From the NCBI RefSeq assembly GCF_900187425.1, contig NZ_FYDJ01000007.1, positions 1 to 64,000 on the forward strand: a stretch of 64,000 nt of DNA. The letters run 5' to 3'. How positions within the stretch are numbered: position 1 is the first letter of the stretch; every line of letters starts with the position of its first letter. The notes below the pieces were generated by a model. The model was not told the DNA's origin, searched no databases, and saw nothing but the letters and a program-made list of their open reading frames with translations. This DNA comes from Pseudomonas sp. Irchel s3h14. Lineage in GTDB: Bacteria; Pseudomonadota; Gammaproteobacteria; Pseudomonadales; Pseudomonadaceae. The position numbers were made by a program, and so were the translations under genes. Of this stretch, positions 10,001-18,303 are shown piece after piece.

Positions 10001-10821
10001 TCGACCACAGCCACCTGGCGCTGTCCAAGGCCCACGAGGCCATCCGTTTCCGCGACATTCAGGCACAGCCGCGCAAGATCATTTCCAGCCCGACCTGGTC
10101 GGGTCTCGAAGACGATCACGTCAGCTACAACGCCGGCTACACCAACGTTCACGAAGGGATCCCATGGCGCACCATCACCGGTCGCCAGCAGTTCTACCAG
10201 GATCACCCGTGGATGCAGGCGTTCGGCGAGCAATTGATGAGTTATCGGCCGCCCGTCAACACCCGCACCATCGAAGGGGTGAAAGGCAAGCGCAGTAACG
10301 GCCACAAGGAAATCGTCCTGAACTGGATCACTCCGCACCAGAAATGGGGCATCCACAGCACCTACAGCGACAACCTGCTGATGCTCACCCTCAGCCGTGG
10401 CGGGCCAATTGTCTGGCTCTCGGAGAACGACGCGAAAAGCGCCGACATCGAGGACAACGACTGGATCGAGTGCTTCAACGTCAACGGTGCACTGACTGCC
10501 CGGGCGGTGGTCAGCCAGCGCGTCAAGGACGGCATGGTGATGATGTATCACGCACAGGAACGGATCGTGAACGTGCCCGGTTCGGAAACCACCAAGACGC
10601 GTGGCGGCCACCACAACTCGGTCACCCGGGTTGTGCTCAAACCGACCCACATGATCGGCGGCTATGCCCAGCAGGCCTACGGTTTCAACTATTACGGCAC
10701 GGTCGGTTGCAACCGCGATGAATTCGTCGTGGTGCGCAAAATGTCCAAAGTCGACTGGCTCGATGGTTCAAGTGGCGATGACCTGCCGCGTCCACTGCCG
10801 ACCGATATCGAGGAGAACTGA
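7048..10821 (+). CDS. narG: Respiratory nitrate reductase alpha subunit NarG
   Basis: This 1257-residue molybdenum-bisMGD catalytic subunit reduces nitrate to nitrite on the cytoplasmic face. The FS0 iron-sulfur ligands are visible as His50, Cys54, Cys58 and Cys93. Asp222 in the segment YCDLPPASP corresponds to the Mo-coordinating Asp of E. coli NarG. The length equals the family's usual length. The start is the GTG at 7048, after GAGAGGACTACACC. A 1197-residue open frame on the opposite strand is a codon-bias shadow. It forms the NarGHI complex with the next genes. Confidence 0.97.
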   Translation: MSHLLDQLKFFNRKQNEFSDGHGETRKESRDWENVYRSRWQYDKIVRSTHGVNCTGSCSWKIYVKNGLITWETQQTDYPRTRNDLPNHEPRGCPRGASYSWYIYSANRLKYPKIRKPLLKLWRDARQTMAPVEAWASIVEDKAKADSYKSKRGMGGFIRSNWEEVNEIIAAANVYTIKQYGPDRIVGFSPIPAMSMVSYAAGSRYLSLIGGACLSFYDWYCDLPPASPMVWGEQTDVPESADWYNSNYIIAWGSNVPQTRTPDAHFFTEVRYKGTKTVAITPDYSEVAKLTDLWLNPKQGTDAALAQAFNHVIFKEFHLDKPSAYFTDYAKRFTDLPVLVLLKQMVDKAPGAGYQPDRFLRASDLTDNLGQENNPEWKTIALDVSGELVSPQGSIGYRWGEKGKWNILPREGGEGREIDLKLSLIGDDVAEVAFPYFAGESHEHFQHVAGDAVQYRRVPVHNVVLADGSVAKVATVFDLSAANLAIDRGLGGDNVAKDYDDASVPGTPAWQEQITGVSREKAIQIAREFADNADKTKGRSMIIVGAAMNHWYHMDMNYRGLINMLMLCGCVGQTGGGWAHYVGQEKLRPQCGWLPLAFGLDWNRPPRQMNGTSFFYAHSSQWRHEKMSMHDVLSPLADKSQFPEHALDYNIRAERAGWLPSAPQLNTNPLHICRDAAAAGMDPKDYVVKSLQDGSLRFSCEQPDSPVNFPRNMFIWRSNLLGSSGKGHEYMLKYLLGTKNGVMNEDIGQVGDCKPEEAEWVDEGAIGKLDLVTTLDFRMSSTCVYSDIVLPTATWYEKDDMNTSDMHPFIHPLSAAIDPAWESRSDWEIYKGIAKAFSSMSEGHLGVEKDLVTIPLMHDSVGELAQPFGGTDWKSDGVAPVPGKNAPNLHVVERDYPNIYKQFSSLGPLLEKHGNGGKGINWNTEDEVKFLGELNHKEGDAGISQGRPKIDTAIDAAEVILSLAPETNGQVAVKAWAALSEFTGIDHSHLALSKAHEAIRFRDIQAQPRKIISSPTWSGLEDDHVSYNAGYTNVHEGIPWRTITGRQQFYQDHPWMQAFGEQLMSYRPPVNTRTIEGVKGKRSNGHKEIVLNWITPHQKWGIHSTYSDNLLMLTLSRGGPIVWLSENDAKSADIEDNDWIECFNVNGALTARAVVSQRVKDGMVMMYHAQERIVNVPGSETTKTRGGHHNSVTRVVLKPTHMIGGYAQQAYGFNYYGTVGCNRDEFVVVRKMSKVDWLDGSSGDDLPRPLPTDIEEN

Positions 10822-10822
10822 G

Positions 10823-12361
10823 ATGAAGATTCGCTCACAAATCGGCATGGTTCTGAACCTGGACAAGTGCATCGGTTGCCACACCTGTTCCATCACCTGC
10901 AAAAACGTCTGGACCAGCCGCGAAGGCATGGAATACGCGTGGTTCAACAACGTCGAATCGAAACCCGGGATCGGCTACCCGAAAGAATGGGAAAACCAGG
11001 ACAAGTGGAAGGGCGGCTGGATCCGCAATGCCAACGGCACGATCAACCCGCGCATCGGCGGTAAATTCCGCGTGTTGGCGAACATTTTCGCCAACCCGGA
11101 TCTGCCGAGCCTCGACGATTACTACGAACCGTTCGACTTCGATTACCAGCACCTGCACACCGCACCACTGGGTGAGCATCAGCCCACTGCACGTCCGCGT
11201 TCGCTGATCTCCGGCAAGCGCATGGAGAAAATCGAGTGGGGCCCGAACTGGGAAGAAATCCTCGGCACCGAATTCGCCAAGCGTCGCAAGGACAAGAACT
11301 TCGACAAGATCCAGGCGGACATTTACGGCGAGTACGAAAACACCTTCATGATGTATTTGCCGCGCCTGTGCGAGCACTGCCTCAACCCGACGTGCGCAGC
11401 GGCTTGCCCGAGCGGGGCGATCTACAAGCGTGAAGAAGACGGCATCGTCCTGATCGACCAGGAAAAATGCCGTGGCTGGCGGATGTGCATCAGCGGCTGC
11501 CCTTATAAGAAGATCTATTTCAACTGGAAGAGCGGCAAGTCCGAGAAATGCATCTTCTGCTACCCGCGTATCGAAGCCGGGATGCCGACCGTTTGCGCAG
11601 AAACCTGCGTCGGGCGCATTCGCTACCTCGGTGTGTTGCTGTATGACGCCGACCGCATCAGCGAAGTGGCGAGCACCGCCAATGAGCAGGACCTGTACGA
11701 GAAACAACTGGAGATCTTCCTCGATCCGAACGATCCGGCGGTGATTCGTCAGGCCTTGGCCGATGGCGTGCCGCAGTCGGTGATCGACTCGGCCCAACGT
11801 TCGCCGGTCTACAAAATGGCCGTGGACTGGAAACTCGCACTGCCGCTCCACCCGGAATACCGCACCTTGCCGATGGTTTGGTACGTACCGCCACTGTCGC
11901 CGATCCAGAACGCCGCCACTGCCGGCACCGTTGGCATGAACGGGGTGATCCCGGACGTCGACAGCCTGCGTATTCCACTGAAGTACCTGGCCAACCTGCT
12001 GACGGCGGGCGATGAAAAACCGGTCAAGCGTGCGCTTAAACGCTTGCTGGCGATGCGCGCCTACAAACGTTCCGAGCAAGTCGATGGCGTTCAGGACCTG
12101 CAAGTTCTGAAGGATGTCGGTTTGAGTGTGGCCCAGGTCGAGGAGATGTATCGCTACCTGGCGATTGCCAACTACGAAGACCGCTTTGTGGTACCGAGCG
12201 CCCACCGTGAAGACGCCATGAGCGATGCCTTCGCCGAACGTTCCGGTTGCGGCTTCAGTTTCGGCAGCGGCTGCAGCGGCAGCTCCGACACCAACATGTT
12301 CGGCGCCAAGAAGGCCAACCGTCGCGACATCCTGAAAACCGTCCAGTTGTGGGAGGAATGA
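10823..12361 (+). CDS. narH: Respiratory nitrate reductase beta subunit NarH
   Basis: This 512-residue electron-transfer subunit carries three 4Fe-4S centres and one 3Fe-4S centre. The first cysteine group is Cys16, Cys19, Cys22 and Cys26 (CIGCHTCSITCKN). Later groups include CEHCLNPTCAAACP and CRGWRMCISGCPYKK, where Trp replaces a cysteine, the known cause of the 3Fe cluster. The ATG at 10823 lies one base after the narG stop, preceded by GAGGAGAACTGAG; the longer frame upstream is rejected because it runs inside narG. The C-terminal Cys/Gly-rich tail is normal for NarH. Confidence 0.97.
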   Translation: MKIRSQIGMVLNLDKCIGCHTCSITCKNVWTSREGMEYAWFNNVESKPGIGYPKEWENQDKWKGGWIRNANGTINPRIGGKFRVLANIFANPDLPSLDDYYEPFDFDYQHLHTAPLGEHQPTARPRSLISGKRMEKIEWGPNWEEILGTEFAKRRKDKNFDKIQADIYGEYENTFMMYLPRLCEHCLNPTCAAACPSGAIYKREEDGIVLIDQEKCRGWRMCISGCPYKKIYFNWKSGKSEKCIFCYPRIEAGMPTVCAETCVGRIRYLGVLLYDADRISEVASTANEQDLYEKQLEIFLDPNDPAVIRQALADGVPQSVIDSAQRSPVYKMAVDWKLALPLHPEYRTLPMVWYVPPLSPIQNAATAGTVGMNGVIPDVDSLRIPLKYLANLLTAGDEKPVKRALKRLLAMRAYKRSEQVDGVQDLQVLKDVGLSVAQVEEMYRYLAIANYEDRFVVPSAHREDAMSDAFAERSGCGFSFGSGCSGSSDTNMFGAKKANRRDILKTVQLWEE

Positions 12362-12363
12362 GC

Positions 12364-13119
12364 ATGCAAATTCTCAAAGTGATTTCGCTGCTGCTCGACT
12401 ACCCGACCGAGACGCTAATTAGCGGTCGCGACGAACTGGAGCAAGCGATCATCCAGTCACGGGAAATCAGCCCGACGCAGCGCGGTGCGTTGTTCGAATT
12501 GCTCGAGCTGATCTGCGGCAATGACCTGATGGACGGGCAGGAGCACTACGGTGCGCTGTTCGGTCGGGGGCGCTCGCTGTCGCTGCTGTTGTTCGAGCAT
12601 GTGCACGGTGAATCCCGCGACCGTGGCCAGGCGATGGTCGACATGATGGCGCAATACGAAGAAGCCGGTTTTGCCATCGGCGTCAAAGAGCTGCCCGATT
12701 ACATCCCGCTGTACCTGGAGTTCCTGTCTACCCGCGAAGACATCGAGGCCCGCGAGGGCCTGGCGGATGTTTCGCACTTGCTGGCCTTGCTCGCCGCACG
12801 TCTGGAAGAGCGCGAAAGCGCCTATGCCAGCTGCTTCCGGGCGTTGCTGCAAATTGCCGGGGCCGAGCCGCATCAAGCGGTCGCCGACTTGCGGGCGCAG
12901 GTCGCGGCGGAACCTCGCGACGACTCCCTCGAAGCCCTCGACAAGATCTGGGAAGAGGAGGCCGTGGACTTCCTCCAGGCCGAACAGCAGGACCGTTGCA
13001 GTTCGCTGTCAAGCGCGCCGGGCAAGGCCCGGGAAGAAAGCGCGGTGCCGTTGCACTGGGTGGATTTTCAGCATGAAGGGTTGGCCGCCGTGCCAGCCAA
13101 GGAGGTAGGCAATGTCTAA
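12364..13119 (+). CDS. narJ: Nitrate reductase assembly chaperone NarJ
   Basis: This 251-residue TorD/NarJ-family chaperone assists molybdenum-cofactor insertion and membrane attachment of NarGH but is not part of the final enzyme. The all-helical N-terminal domain contains YIPLYLEFLS (about residues 113-122), the typical NarJ core segment. The ATG at 12364 follows GGGAGGAATGAGC just after the narH stop. Its last eight bases overlap the narI start (ATGTCTAA). Confidence 0.94.
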   Translation: MQILKVISLLLDYPTETLISGRDELEQAIIQSREISPTQRGALFELLELICGNDLMDGQEHYGALFGRGRSLSLLLFEHVHGESRDRGQAMVDMMAQYEEAGFAIGVKELPDYIPLYLEFLSTREDIEAREGLADVSHLLALLAARLEERESAYASCFRALLQIAGAEPHQAVADLRAQVAAEPRDDSLEALDKIWEEEAVDFLQAEQQDRCSSLSSAPGKAREESAVPLHWVDFQHEGLAAVPAKEVGNV

Positions 13120-13792
13120 ATGGAACCTGTTGTTGTTCGGGGTCTATCCCTACGTCGCCCTGGCGATTTGCCTGATTGGCAGCTGGGCGCGCTTCGACCT
13201 GTCGCAGTACACCTGGAAGGCAGGTTCGAGCCAGATGCTCAATCAGCGCGGTATGCGCGTGGCGAGCAACTTCTTCCACATCGGTGTGTTGTTCGTGCTG
13301 GCCGGACACTTTGTCGGCCTGCTGACCCCGGCGTCGATTTATCACCACGTGATCAGCACTGAGAACAAGCAGTTGCTGGCAATGGTTTCAGGCGGGTTCT
13401 TCGGCCTGTTGTGCCTGATCGGCCTGCTGATGCTGGTTAACCGGCGGCTCAGCGACCCTCGGGTACGTGCCACCTCCAGTCCTTCGGACATCCTGATTCT
13501 GCTGGTGCTGCTCGCGCAATTGCTGCTCGGTCTACTGACCATCGTCGCGTCCACCGGACACATGGACGGCTCGGTCATGGTGATGCTCGCCGATTGGGCG
13601 CAGAACACCGTGCTGTTGCGTCCGGTGGAAGCAGCGGCGGCCATCGCGTCGGTCGGGCTGATCTACAAGTTGCACGTATTTCTCGGTTTGACCCTGTTTG
13701 TGCTGTTCCCCTTCACCCGTCTCGTACACATGATCAGCGCACCGATCTGGTACCTGGGGCGTCGTTATCAAATCGTTCGTCAGAAGTACTGA
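13112..13792 (+). CDS. narI: Respiratory nitrate reductase gamma subunit NarI
   Basis: This 226-residue membrane subunit has about five transmembrane helices and holds the two b-type haems that oxidise quinol and pass electrons to NarH. Histidines suitable as haem ligands occur in helices near FFHIGVLFVLAGHFVG and YKLHVFLGLTLF... TRLVHMIS. The length is standard. AAGGAGGTAGGC precedes the ATG at 13112. It is translationally coupled to narJ. Confidence 0.95.
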   Translation: MSKWNLLLFGVYPYVALAICLIGSWARFDLSQYTWKAGSSQMLNQRGMRVASNFFHIGVLFVLAGHFVGLLTPASIYHHVISTENKQLLAMVSGGFFGLLCLIGLLMLVNRRLSDPRVRATSSPSDILILLVLLAQLLLGLLTIVASTGHMDGSVMVMLADWAQNTVLLRPVEAAAAIASVGLIYKLHVFLGLTLFVLFPFTRLVHMISAPIWYLGRRYQIVRQKY

Positions 13793-13802
13793 GGAGACAA
13801 TC

Positions 13803-14762
13803 ATGTCAGGTGGATGTGGATGTGGTGGTGGTAACGGCGGCAGCGGTGGCTGCGGTTCTTCAAAAAAAGCGGAGGCCGTTCTAGACATCGCGCCGGTCGC
13901 AGAGGCGCAGTTTGAAGCGCTGCCGGTTGAACCCGCAGGGGGCGATGACGCCCCGGCGCAGTTGATCGCCAGCAGTGAACAGGAGTGGCCGATCATCAGC
14001 GTCAACGAGGTGTCGATCACTTCGGAGGCGATGGCCCAGGAGCTACAATATCACCCGGCCGAAAGCCGCGAGGAGGCGGTCTACCTGGCCGCCCGGGCGC
14101 TGGTGATCCGCGAGTTGTTGCAGCAGCGCATCACCGAGCTCGGTGTGTCGCTGGAGATCGGCGCCGGTGAGAACGAAGAAGAAGCGGCCACGCGCTTGCT
14201 CCTCGAACGTGAAGTGCACGTGCCGCAGTGCGATGAGGAAACCAGCCTTCGTTACTACGAAAACAATCGCGGACGCTTCCACAGCGCGCCGTTGCTGGCA
14301 GTGCGGCACATCCTGCTCGAATGTGCGCCGGACGATGTCGAGGCGCGCGCCGTTGCGCATGATCAGGCGGAAGTTCTGCTGCAACGACTGGAAGAATTCC
14401 CCGGCAGTTTCGCCGAGCTGGCCGTGAAATATTCGGCCTGCCCGTCGAAGGCTCAGGGTGGTTCTTTAGGGCAGATCAGTAAGGGCCAGACCGTGCCCGA
14501 ACTGGAACGTCAGCTATTCACCCTGGCACCGGGCCTGGCCAGCAAACCGCTGGAAAGTCGCTACGGCTGGCATGTGATCAGTGTCGATCAGCGAATCGAA
14601 GGCATGCCGTTGCCCTATGAAGTGGTGTCGACGGCGATCCGCACGCAGTTGCAGCAAGGCGTCTGGCAGAAAGCGCTGGTGCAATACCTGCAAACCCTGA
14701 TTGGTGCGGCGGATATTCGTGGCATCCACTTGCAGGGCGCCGACTCACCGCTGGTGCAGTGA
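13803..14762 (+). CDS. Parvulin-type peptidyl-prolyl isomerase of the nar operon
   Basis: This 319-residue protein has a PpiC/parvulin domain at about residues 150-275: [42 protein letters not shown] and [11 protein letters not shown] are family hallmarks. The N-terminus is an unusual Gly/Cys-rich tail with Cys5, Cys7 and Cys17, which could bind metal. No signal peptide is seen, so it should act in the cytoplasm, plausibly on folding of NarGHI; that is inference from position. It starts 11 bases after narI with GAGGAGACAATC before the ATG. Confidence 0.87.
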   Translation: MSGGCGCGGGNGGSGGCGSSKKAEAVLDIAPVAEAQFEALPVEPAGGDDAPAQLIASSEQEWPIISVNEVSITSEAMAQELQYHPAESREEAVYLAARALVIRELLQQRITELGVSLEIGAGENEEEAATRLLLEREVHVPQCDEETSLRYYENNRGRFHSAPLLAVRHILLECAPDDVEARAVAHDQAEVLLQRLEEFPGSFAELAVKYSACPSKAQGGSLGQISKGQTVPELERQLFTLAPGLASKPLESRYGWHVISVDQRIEGMPLPYEVVSTAIRTQLQQGVWQKALVQYLQTLIGAADIRGIHLQGADSPLVQ

Positions 14763-14787
14763 GCATCGAGGCAAACCGGGAGAAGTG

Positions 14788-15780
14788 ATGAACGCTGTGA
14801 TGCAGGATGGTTTTGGGCGGCAGATCGATTATCTACGGATGTCGGTGACGGACCGCTGTGATTTTCGCTGTGTGTATTGCATGGCGAAAAACATGACGTT
14901 CCTGCCGCGTCAGCAGGTGCTCACGCTGGAGGAGTTGCAGCGTTTGGCGACGCTGTTCGTTGGCCTGGGTGTACGCAAAATCCGTCTAACTGGCGGCGAG
15001 CCGCTGATCCGTCCCGGCATTGTCGGGCTGTGCCGCAACATCGCCGCCTTGCCCGGTTTGCGCGAACTGGTGATGACCAGCAACGGCTCGCAACTGGGCC
15101 GTCTGGCCCGGCCGTTGGTCGACGCCGGGGTCAAGCGGATGAACATCAGCCTCGATAGCCTGGACGGGCAGAAGTTTCGGGCGATCACCCGCATCGGCGA
15201 TCTCGACCAGGTGCTCAATGGCATTGAAGCGGCGCGGGACGCGGGGTTCGAGCGGATCAAACTCAACTGCGTGGTGATGAAAGGGCGCAACTTCGATGAA
15301 GTCCCGGCGTTGGTGCAGTACGCCATTGACCAGCGCATCGACATCAGTTTTATCGAAGAAATGCCCTTGGGCGACGTCGGTCGTTCCCGGGGCGAATCGT
15401 TCTGTTCCAGCGACGAAGTGCGCACGCTGATCGCCAGCCAGCATCGCTTGCTCGACAGCACTGAAAACAGCGGCGGCCCGGCGCGTTATGTGCGTCTGGA
15501 GCGCCATCCCGAGACCCGGATCGGTTTTATTTCGCCCAACAGCCACAACTTTTGTGGCAGCTGTAATCGGGTGCGGATGACGGTTGAAGGGAAGCTGTTG
15601 CTGTGTCTGGGGCAGGACGATGCCCTGGATTTAAGAGGATTGCTGCGGCGGTATCCGTTGGATGATCAGCCGGTGATCAATGCGGTGCAGAAGGCCTTGC
15701 GCGGTAAGCCGCTGCGCCACGATTTCAGCCCTGAAGGGGAGGTGCAGATTGTCAGATTCATGAACATGAGTGGCGGTTGA
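14788..15780 (+). CDS. moaA: GTP 3',8-cyclase MoaA (molybdenum cofactor synthesis)
   Basis: This 330-residue radical SAM enzyme performs the first step of molybdopterin synthesis from GTP. The SAM-cluster cysteines are Cys24, Cys28 and Cys31 (CDFRCVYC), and TGGEPLI follows. A second 4Fe-4S site is seen in [11 protein letters not shown]...LLLC near residues 257-275. The chain ends in the Gly-Gly motif (MSGG) needed for activity. I chose the ATG at 14788 after GGGAGAAGTG, 25 bases past the parvulin gene. Its place at the end of the nar operon gives cofactor supply when NarG is made. Confidence 0.94.
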   Translation: MNAVMQDGFGRQIDYLRMSVTDRCDFRCVYCMAKNMTFLPRQQVLTLEELQRLATLFVGLGVRKIRLTGGEPLIRPGIVGLCRNIAALPGLRELVMTSNGSQLGRLARPLVDAGVKRMNISLDSLDGQKFRAITRIGDLDQVLNGIEAARDAGFERIKLNCVVMKGRNFDEVPALVQYAIDQRIDISFIEEMPLGDVGRSRGESFCSSDEVRTLIASQHRLLDSTENSGGPARYVRLERHPETRIGFISPNSHNFCGSCNRVRMTVEGKLLLCLGQDDALDLRGLLRRYPLDDQPVINAVQKALRGKPLRHDFSPEGEVQIVRFMNMSGG

Positions 15781-15816
15781 ACTGACCTGCGCATTCTGTA
15801 AAACACCGAGAACCAA

Positions 15817-15921
15817 TGTGGGAGCGAGCTTGCTCGCGATAGCGGTAGACCAGTCGACATCACTGTTGAATGTGCTGCAGTCATCGTCGGAACGCCGCCC
15901 GGAGCAAGCTCGCTCCCACAT
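15817..15921. repeat. REP doublet (REPIN)
   Basis: GTGGGAGCGAGCTTGCTCGC at 15818 onward and its inverted copy GGAGCAAGCTCGCTCCCACA at the right end flank about 60 bases of variable DNA. This is the REPIN arrangement common in fluorescent pseudomonads. It lies between moaA and nrdD. Confidence 0.85.
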
Positions 15922-15949
15922 TAGATTCTCGCTGGCCTAAGTGTTTTTT

Positions 15950-15978
15950 ATCCGCCCTGCATTTGGGCGTTTTTTTTG
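15950..15978 (+). terminator. Rho-independent terminator after moaA
   Basis: CGCCC-TGCATTT-GGGCG followed by eight T residues forms a simple intrinsic terminator. It ends the nar-moaA transcript and isolates it from the nrdD promoter directly downstream. Confidence 0.8.
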
Positions 15979-15988
15979 CCGGAAAATC

Positions 15989-16002
15989 TTGATATCGATC
16001 AA
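15989..16002 (+). promoter_or_regulatory. Anr/Dnr box of nrdD
   Basis: TTGAT-ATCG-ATCAA is a perfect Fnr-family site. A TAGCCT -10 candidate is at 16025-16030, with the same 32-base centre spacing as at narK1, so a class II anaerobically activated promoter is well supported. Confidence 0.88.
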
Positions 16003-16087
16003 TTGCAGATCAGCACTTTGTCCGTAGCCTTACCGCATGTTGTGTTGATTATTAATTAAACATCTATATGTAGTGTCTGGAGGCCAA

Positions 16088-18103
16088 ATGCAGAGCACGC
16101 TGATCGCAGTAGGATGTAACCGCTTGCACAAACGCGATGGCAGTCAGGTCGCCTTCGATGCCGACAAAATCCGTCAGGCATTGATCGCCGCCGGCAAGGC
16201 GACGGGGGAGTACGGCGAGGTTGAGGTTGAAGGCTTGCTTCAGGCGGTATTGGCCAGGCTCGAAGGATTGCCAAGACTCCATGTCGAGCAAATCCAGGAC
16301 CGTGTTGAACGGGTGTTGATGGACGCCGGTTTTTTCCTCGCCATGCGGGCCTACATCGTCTACCGCGAACAGCACGGGCGCTTGCGCCGCGATCGGCGGA
16401 CCATGGTCGAAGTGGCGACCTCGATGAACGAATACCTTGACCGTGAAGACTGGCGGGTCCAGGCCAACGCCAATCAGGGCTATTCCCTGGGCGGTCTGGT
16501 GTTGAACGTGTCGGGCAAGGTTACCGCCAACTACTGGCTGGACGAGGTGTACAGCGAGGCCATCGGTCAGGCTCACCGCGAGGCGGATTTGCATGTGCAC
16601 GACCTCGACATGCTCGCCGGTTACTGCGCCGGCTGGTCGCTGCGCACCCTGTTGCACGAAGGGCTCAACGGAGTGCCGGGGCGTGTTGAAGCCGGTCCGC
16701 CGAAGCACTTGAGCAGTGCCCTGGGGCAGATGGTGAATTTCCTCGGCACCCTGCAAAACGAATGGGCCGGCGCCCAGGCGTTCAGCTCGTTCGACACCTA
16801 CCTGGCGCCCTATGTGCGCAAGGATCAGCTGAGTTTTCAGGAGGTACGCCAGGCGATCCAGGAGTTCATCTACAACCTCAATGTGCCTTCGCGCTGGGGC
16901 ACCCAGACGCCGTTCACCAACCTGACTTTCGACTGGGTGTGCCCGCAGGATTTGCGTGAGCAGATACCTGTCATCGGCGGTGAGGAAATGCCGTTTGCCT
17001 ATGGCGACCTGCAAGTCGAAATGGAGCTGCTCAACCGCGCTTACATCGAGGTGATGCAGGCCGGCGATGCGAAAGGACGGGTGTTCACCTTTCCGATCCC
17101 GACCTACAACATCACCCATGACTTTCCGTGGGACAGTGAAAACGCCGACCGCCTGTTCGAGATGACTGCGCGTTACGGCCTGCCGTATTTCCAGAACTTC
17201 CTCAATTCGGACTTGCAGCCCAATCAGGTGCGCTCGATGTGCTGCCGTTTGCAGCTGGATGTGCGCGAGTTGCTCAAGCGCGGCGGCGGCTTGTTCGGCT
17301 CGGCGGAGCAGACCGGATCGCTCGGCGTCGTCACCATCAACTGTGCGCGGCTGGGCTATGTGTTCAAGGGTGATACCAGCGGTTTGCTGCAGCGCCTGGA
17401 CACGCTGATGGAATTGGCGATGGAAAGCCTGGAGGTCAAGCGCAAGGTGATTCAGCACCACATGGATGCCGGTTTGTACCCGTACACCAAGCGCTACCTG
17501 GGCACCTTGCGCAACCATTTTTCCACCATCGGCCTCAACGGCATGCATGAAATGCTGCGCAATTTCACCGGCGACGAGGAGGGCATGCACACCGAGCACG
17601 GCCGGCAGTTTGCCCTGAAGATGCTCGATCATGTGCGTGCCACGTTGCTGCGTTTCCAGGAAGAAACCGGCCACATGTACAACCTGGAAGCGACGCCGGC
17701 CGAGGGCACGACCTACCGCTTCGCCAAGGAAGACCTCAAGCGCTACCCCGACATTCTCCAGGCCGGCAGTGTGCAAGCGCCGTATTACACCAACTCCTCG
17801 CAACTGCCCGTGGGCTACACCGAAGACCCCTTCGAGGCGCTGGAACTTCAAGACGAGCTGCAATGCAAATACACCGGCGGCACGGTCTTGCACCTGTACA
17901 TGGCCGAGCGGATTTCTTCGACCGAGGCCTGCAAGCAACTGGTGCGCAAAGCCCTTGGCCGCTTCCGCCTGCCGTACCTGACCGTGACCCCGACGTTCTC
18001 CATCTGCCCGGTGCACGGCTACCTCGATGGCGAGCACGAGTTCTGCCCCAAGTGCGACGAAGCACTGCTGCTGCAAGAACAGAAACTCGGCACCGTTCAT
18101 TGA
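16088..18103 (+). CDS. nrdD: Anaerobic ribonucleoside-triphosphate reductase NrdD lacking its glycyl-radical tail
   Basis: This 671-residue class III ribonucleotide reductase makes dNTPs without oxygen. An ATP-cone occupies about residues 5-100, followed by the ten-stranded barrel. Near the C-terminus is a zinc-binding segment with Cys640, Cys653 and Cys656, and His643 as a possible fourth ligand. The chain then stops: the RVxGY glycyl-radical loop expected at the end of NrdD is absent and is found in the next small ORF. The start is the ATG at 16088 with GGAGG four bases upstream, rather than the GTG at 16073. An Anr box drives the operon. A 686-residue antisense frame is a shadow. Confidence 0.92.
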   Translation: MQSTLIAVGCNRLHKRDGSQVAFDADKIRQALIAAGKATGEYGEVEVEGLLQAVLARLEGLPRLHVEQIQDRVERVLMDAGFFLAMRAYIVYREQHGRLRRDRRTMVEVATSMNEYLDREDWRVQANANQGYSLGGLVLNVSGKVTANYWLDEVYSEAIGQAHREADLHVHDLDMLAGYCAGWSLRTLLHEGLNGVPGRVEAGPPKHLSSALGQMVNFLGTLQNEWAGAQAFSSFDTYLAPYVRKDQLSFQEVRQAIQEFIYNLNVPSRWGTQTPFTNLTFDWVCPQDLREQIPVIGGEEMPFAYGDLQVEMELLNRAYIEVMQAGDAKGRVFTFPIPTYNITHDFPWDSENADRLFEMTARYGLPYFQNFLNSDLQPNQVRSMCCRLQLDVRELLKRGGGLFGSAEQTGSLGVVTINCARLGYVFKGDTSGLLQRLDTLMELAMESLEVKRKVIQHHMDAGLYPYTKRYLGTLRNHFSTIGLNGMHEMLRNFTGDEEGMHTEHGRQFALKMLDHVRATLLRFQEETGHMYNLEATPAEGTTYRFAKEDLKRYPDILQAGSVQAPYYTNSSQLPVGYTEDPFEALELQDELQCKYTGGTVLHLYMAERISSTEACKQLVRKALGRFRLPYLTVTPTFSICPVHGYLDGEHEFCPKCDEALLLQEQKLGTVH

Positions 18104-18135
18104 TTTCGATCCACTCAACTGCAAGGAGCTTCACC

Positions 18136-18303
18136 ATGACTGCATCGCAAACATTGCCCCAGGCTAAACGTCAACGCTGCGAAGTCTGGACTCGCGTAAT
18201 GGGCTATCACCGCCCTGTGTCGGCGTTCAATCCGGGTAAACAGTCGGAGCACCGCGAGCGGGTGCACTTCACTGAAGGCGCGGCATTGGCCGGGCGCCAA
18301 TGA
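18136..18303 (+). CDS. Stand-alone glycyl-radical domain of NrdD
   Basis: This 55-residue peptide contains WTRVMGYHRPVSAFN and GKQSEHRER, the conserved C-terminal end of NrdD proteins, with Gly23 in the RVxGY motif as the expected radical site. It is in a different frame from nrdD, 32 bases downstream. It has its own ATG and an AAGGAG ribosome site at 18123-18128, and it overlaps nrdG by four bases (ATGA). I infer that it docks into the truncated NrdD barrel, is activated by NrdG and supplies the radical in trans, much as GrcA (YfiD) does for pyruvate formate-lyase. A frameshifted ancestral fusion is the alternative. Confidence 0.8.
   Translation: MTASQTLPQAKRQRCEVWTRVMGYHRPVSAFNPGKQSEHRERVHFTEGAALAGRQ

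Noticed and set aside
7057..10650. A 1197-codon open frame on the minus strand opposite narG
   Set aside because: It mirrors narG codon bias in high-GC DNA, has no recognisable domain, and narG is fully conserved on the plus strand.
10835..12205. A 456-codon minus-strand frame opposite narH
   Set aside because: It shows the same composition artefact and no ribosome site or domain.
16064..18124. A 686-codon minus-strand frame opposite nrdD
   Set aside because: It is an antisense shadow, rich in His, Gln and Arg with no family resemblance, while nrdD is well conserved.
18103..18136. nrdD and the glycyl-radical ORF as one gene broken by a sequencing error
   Set aside because: The small ORF has its own ATG and AAGGAG site and is coupled to nrdG, so a separate gene fits better. 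The possibility is kept in the finding as its refutation test.
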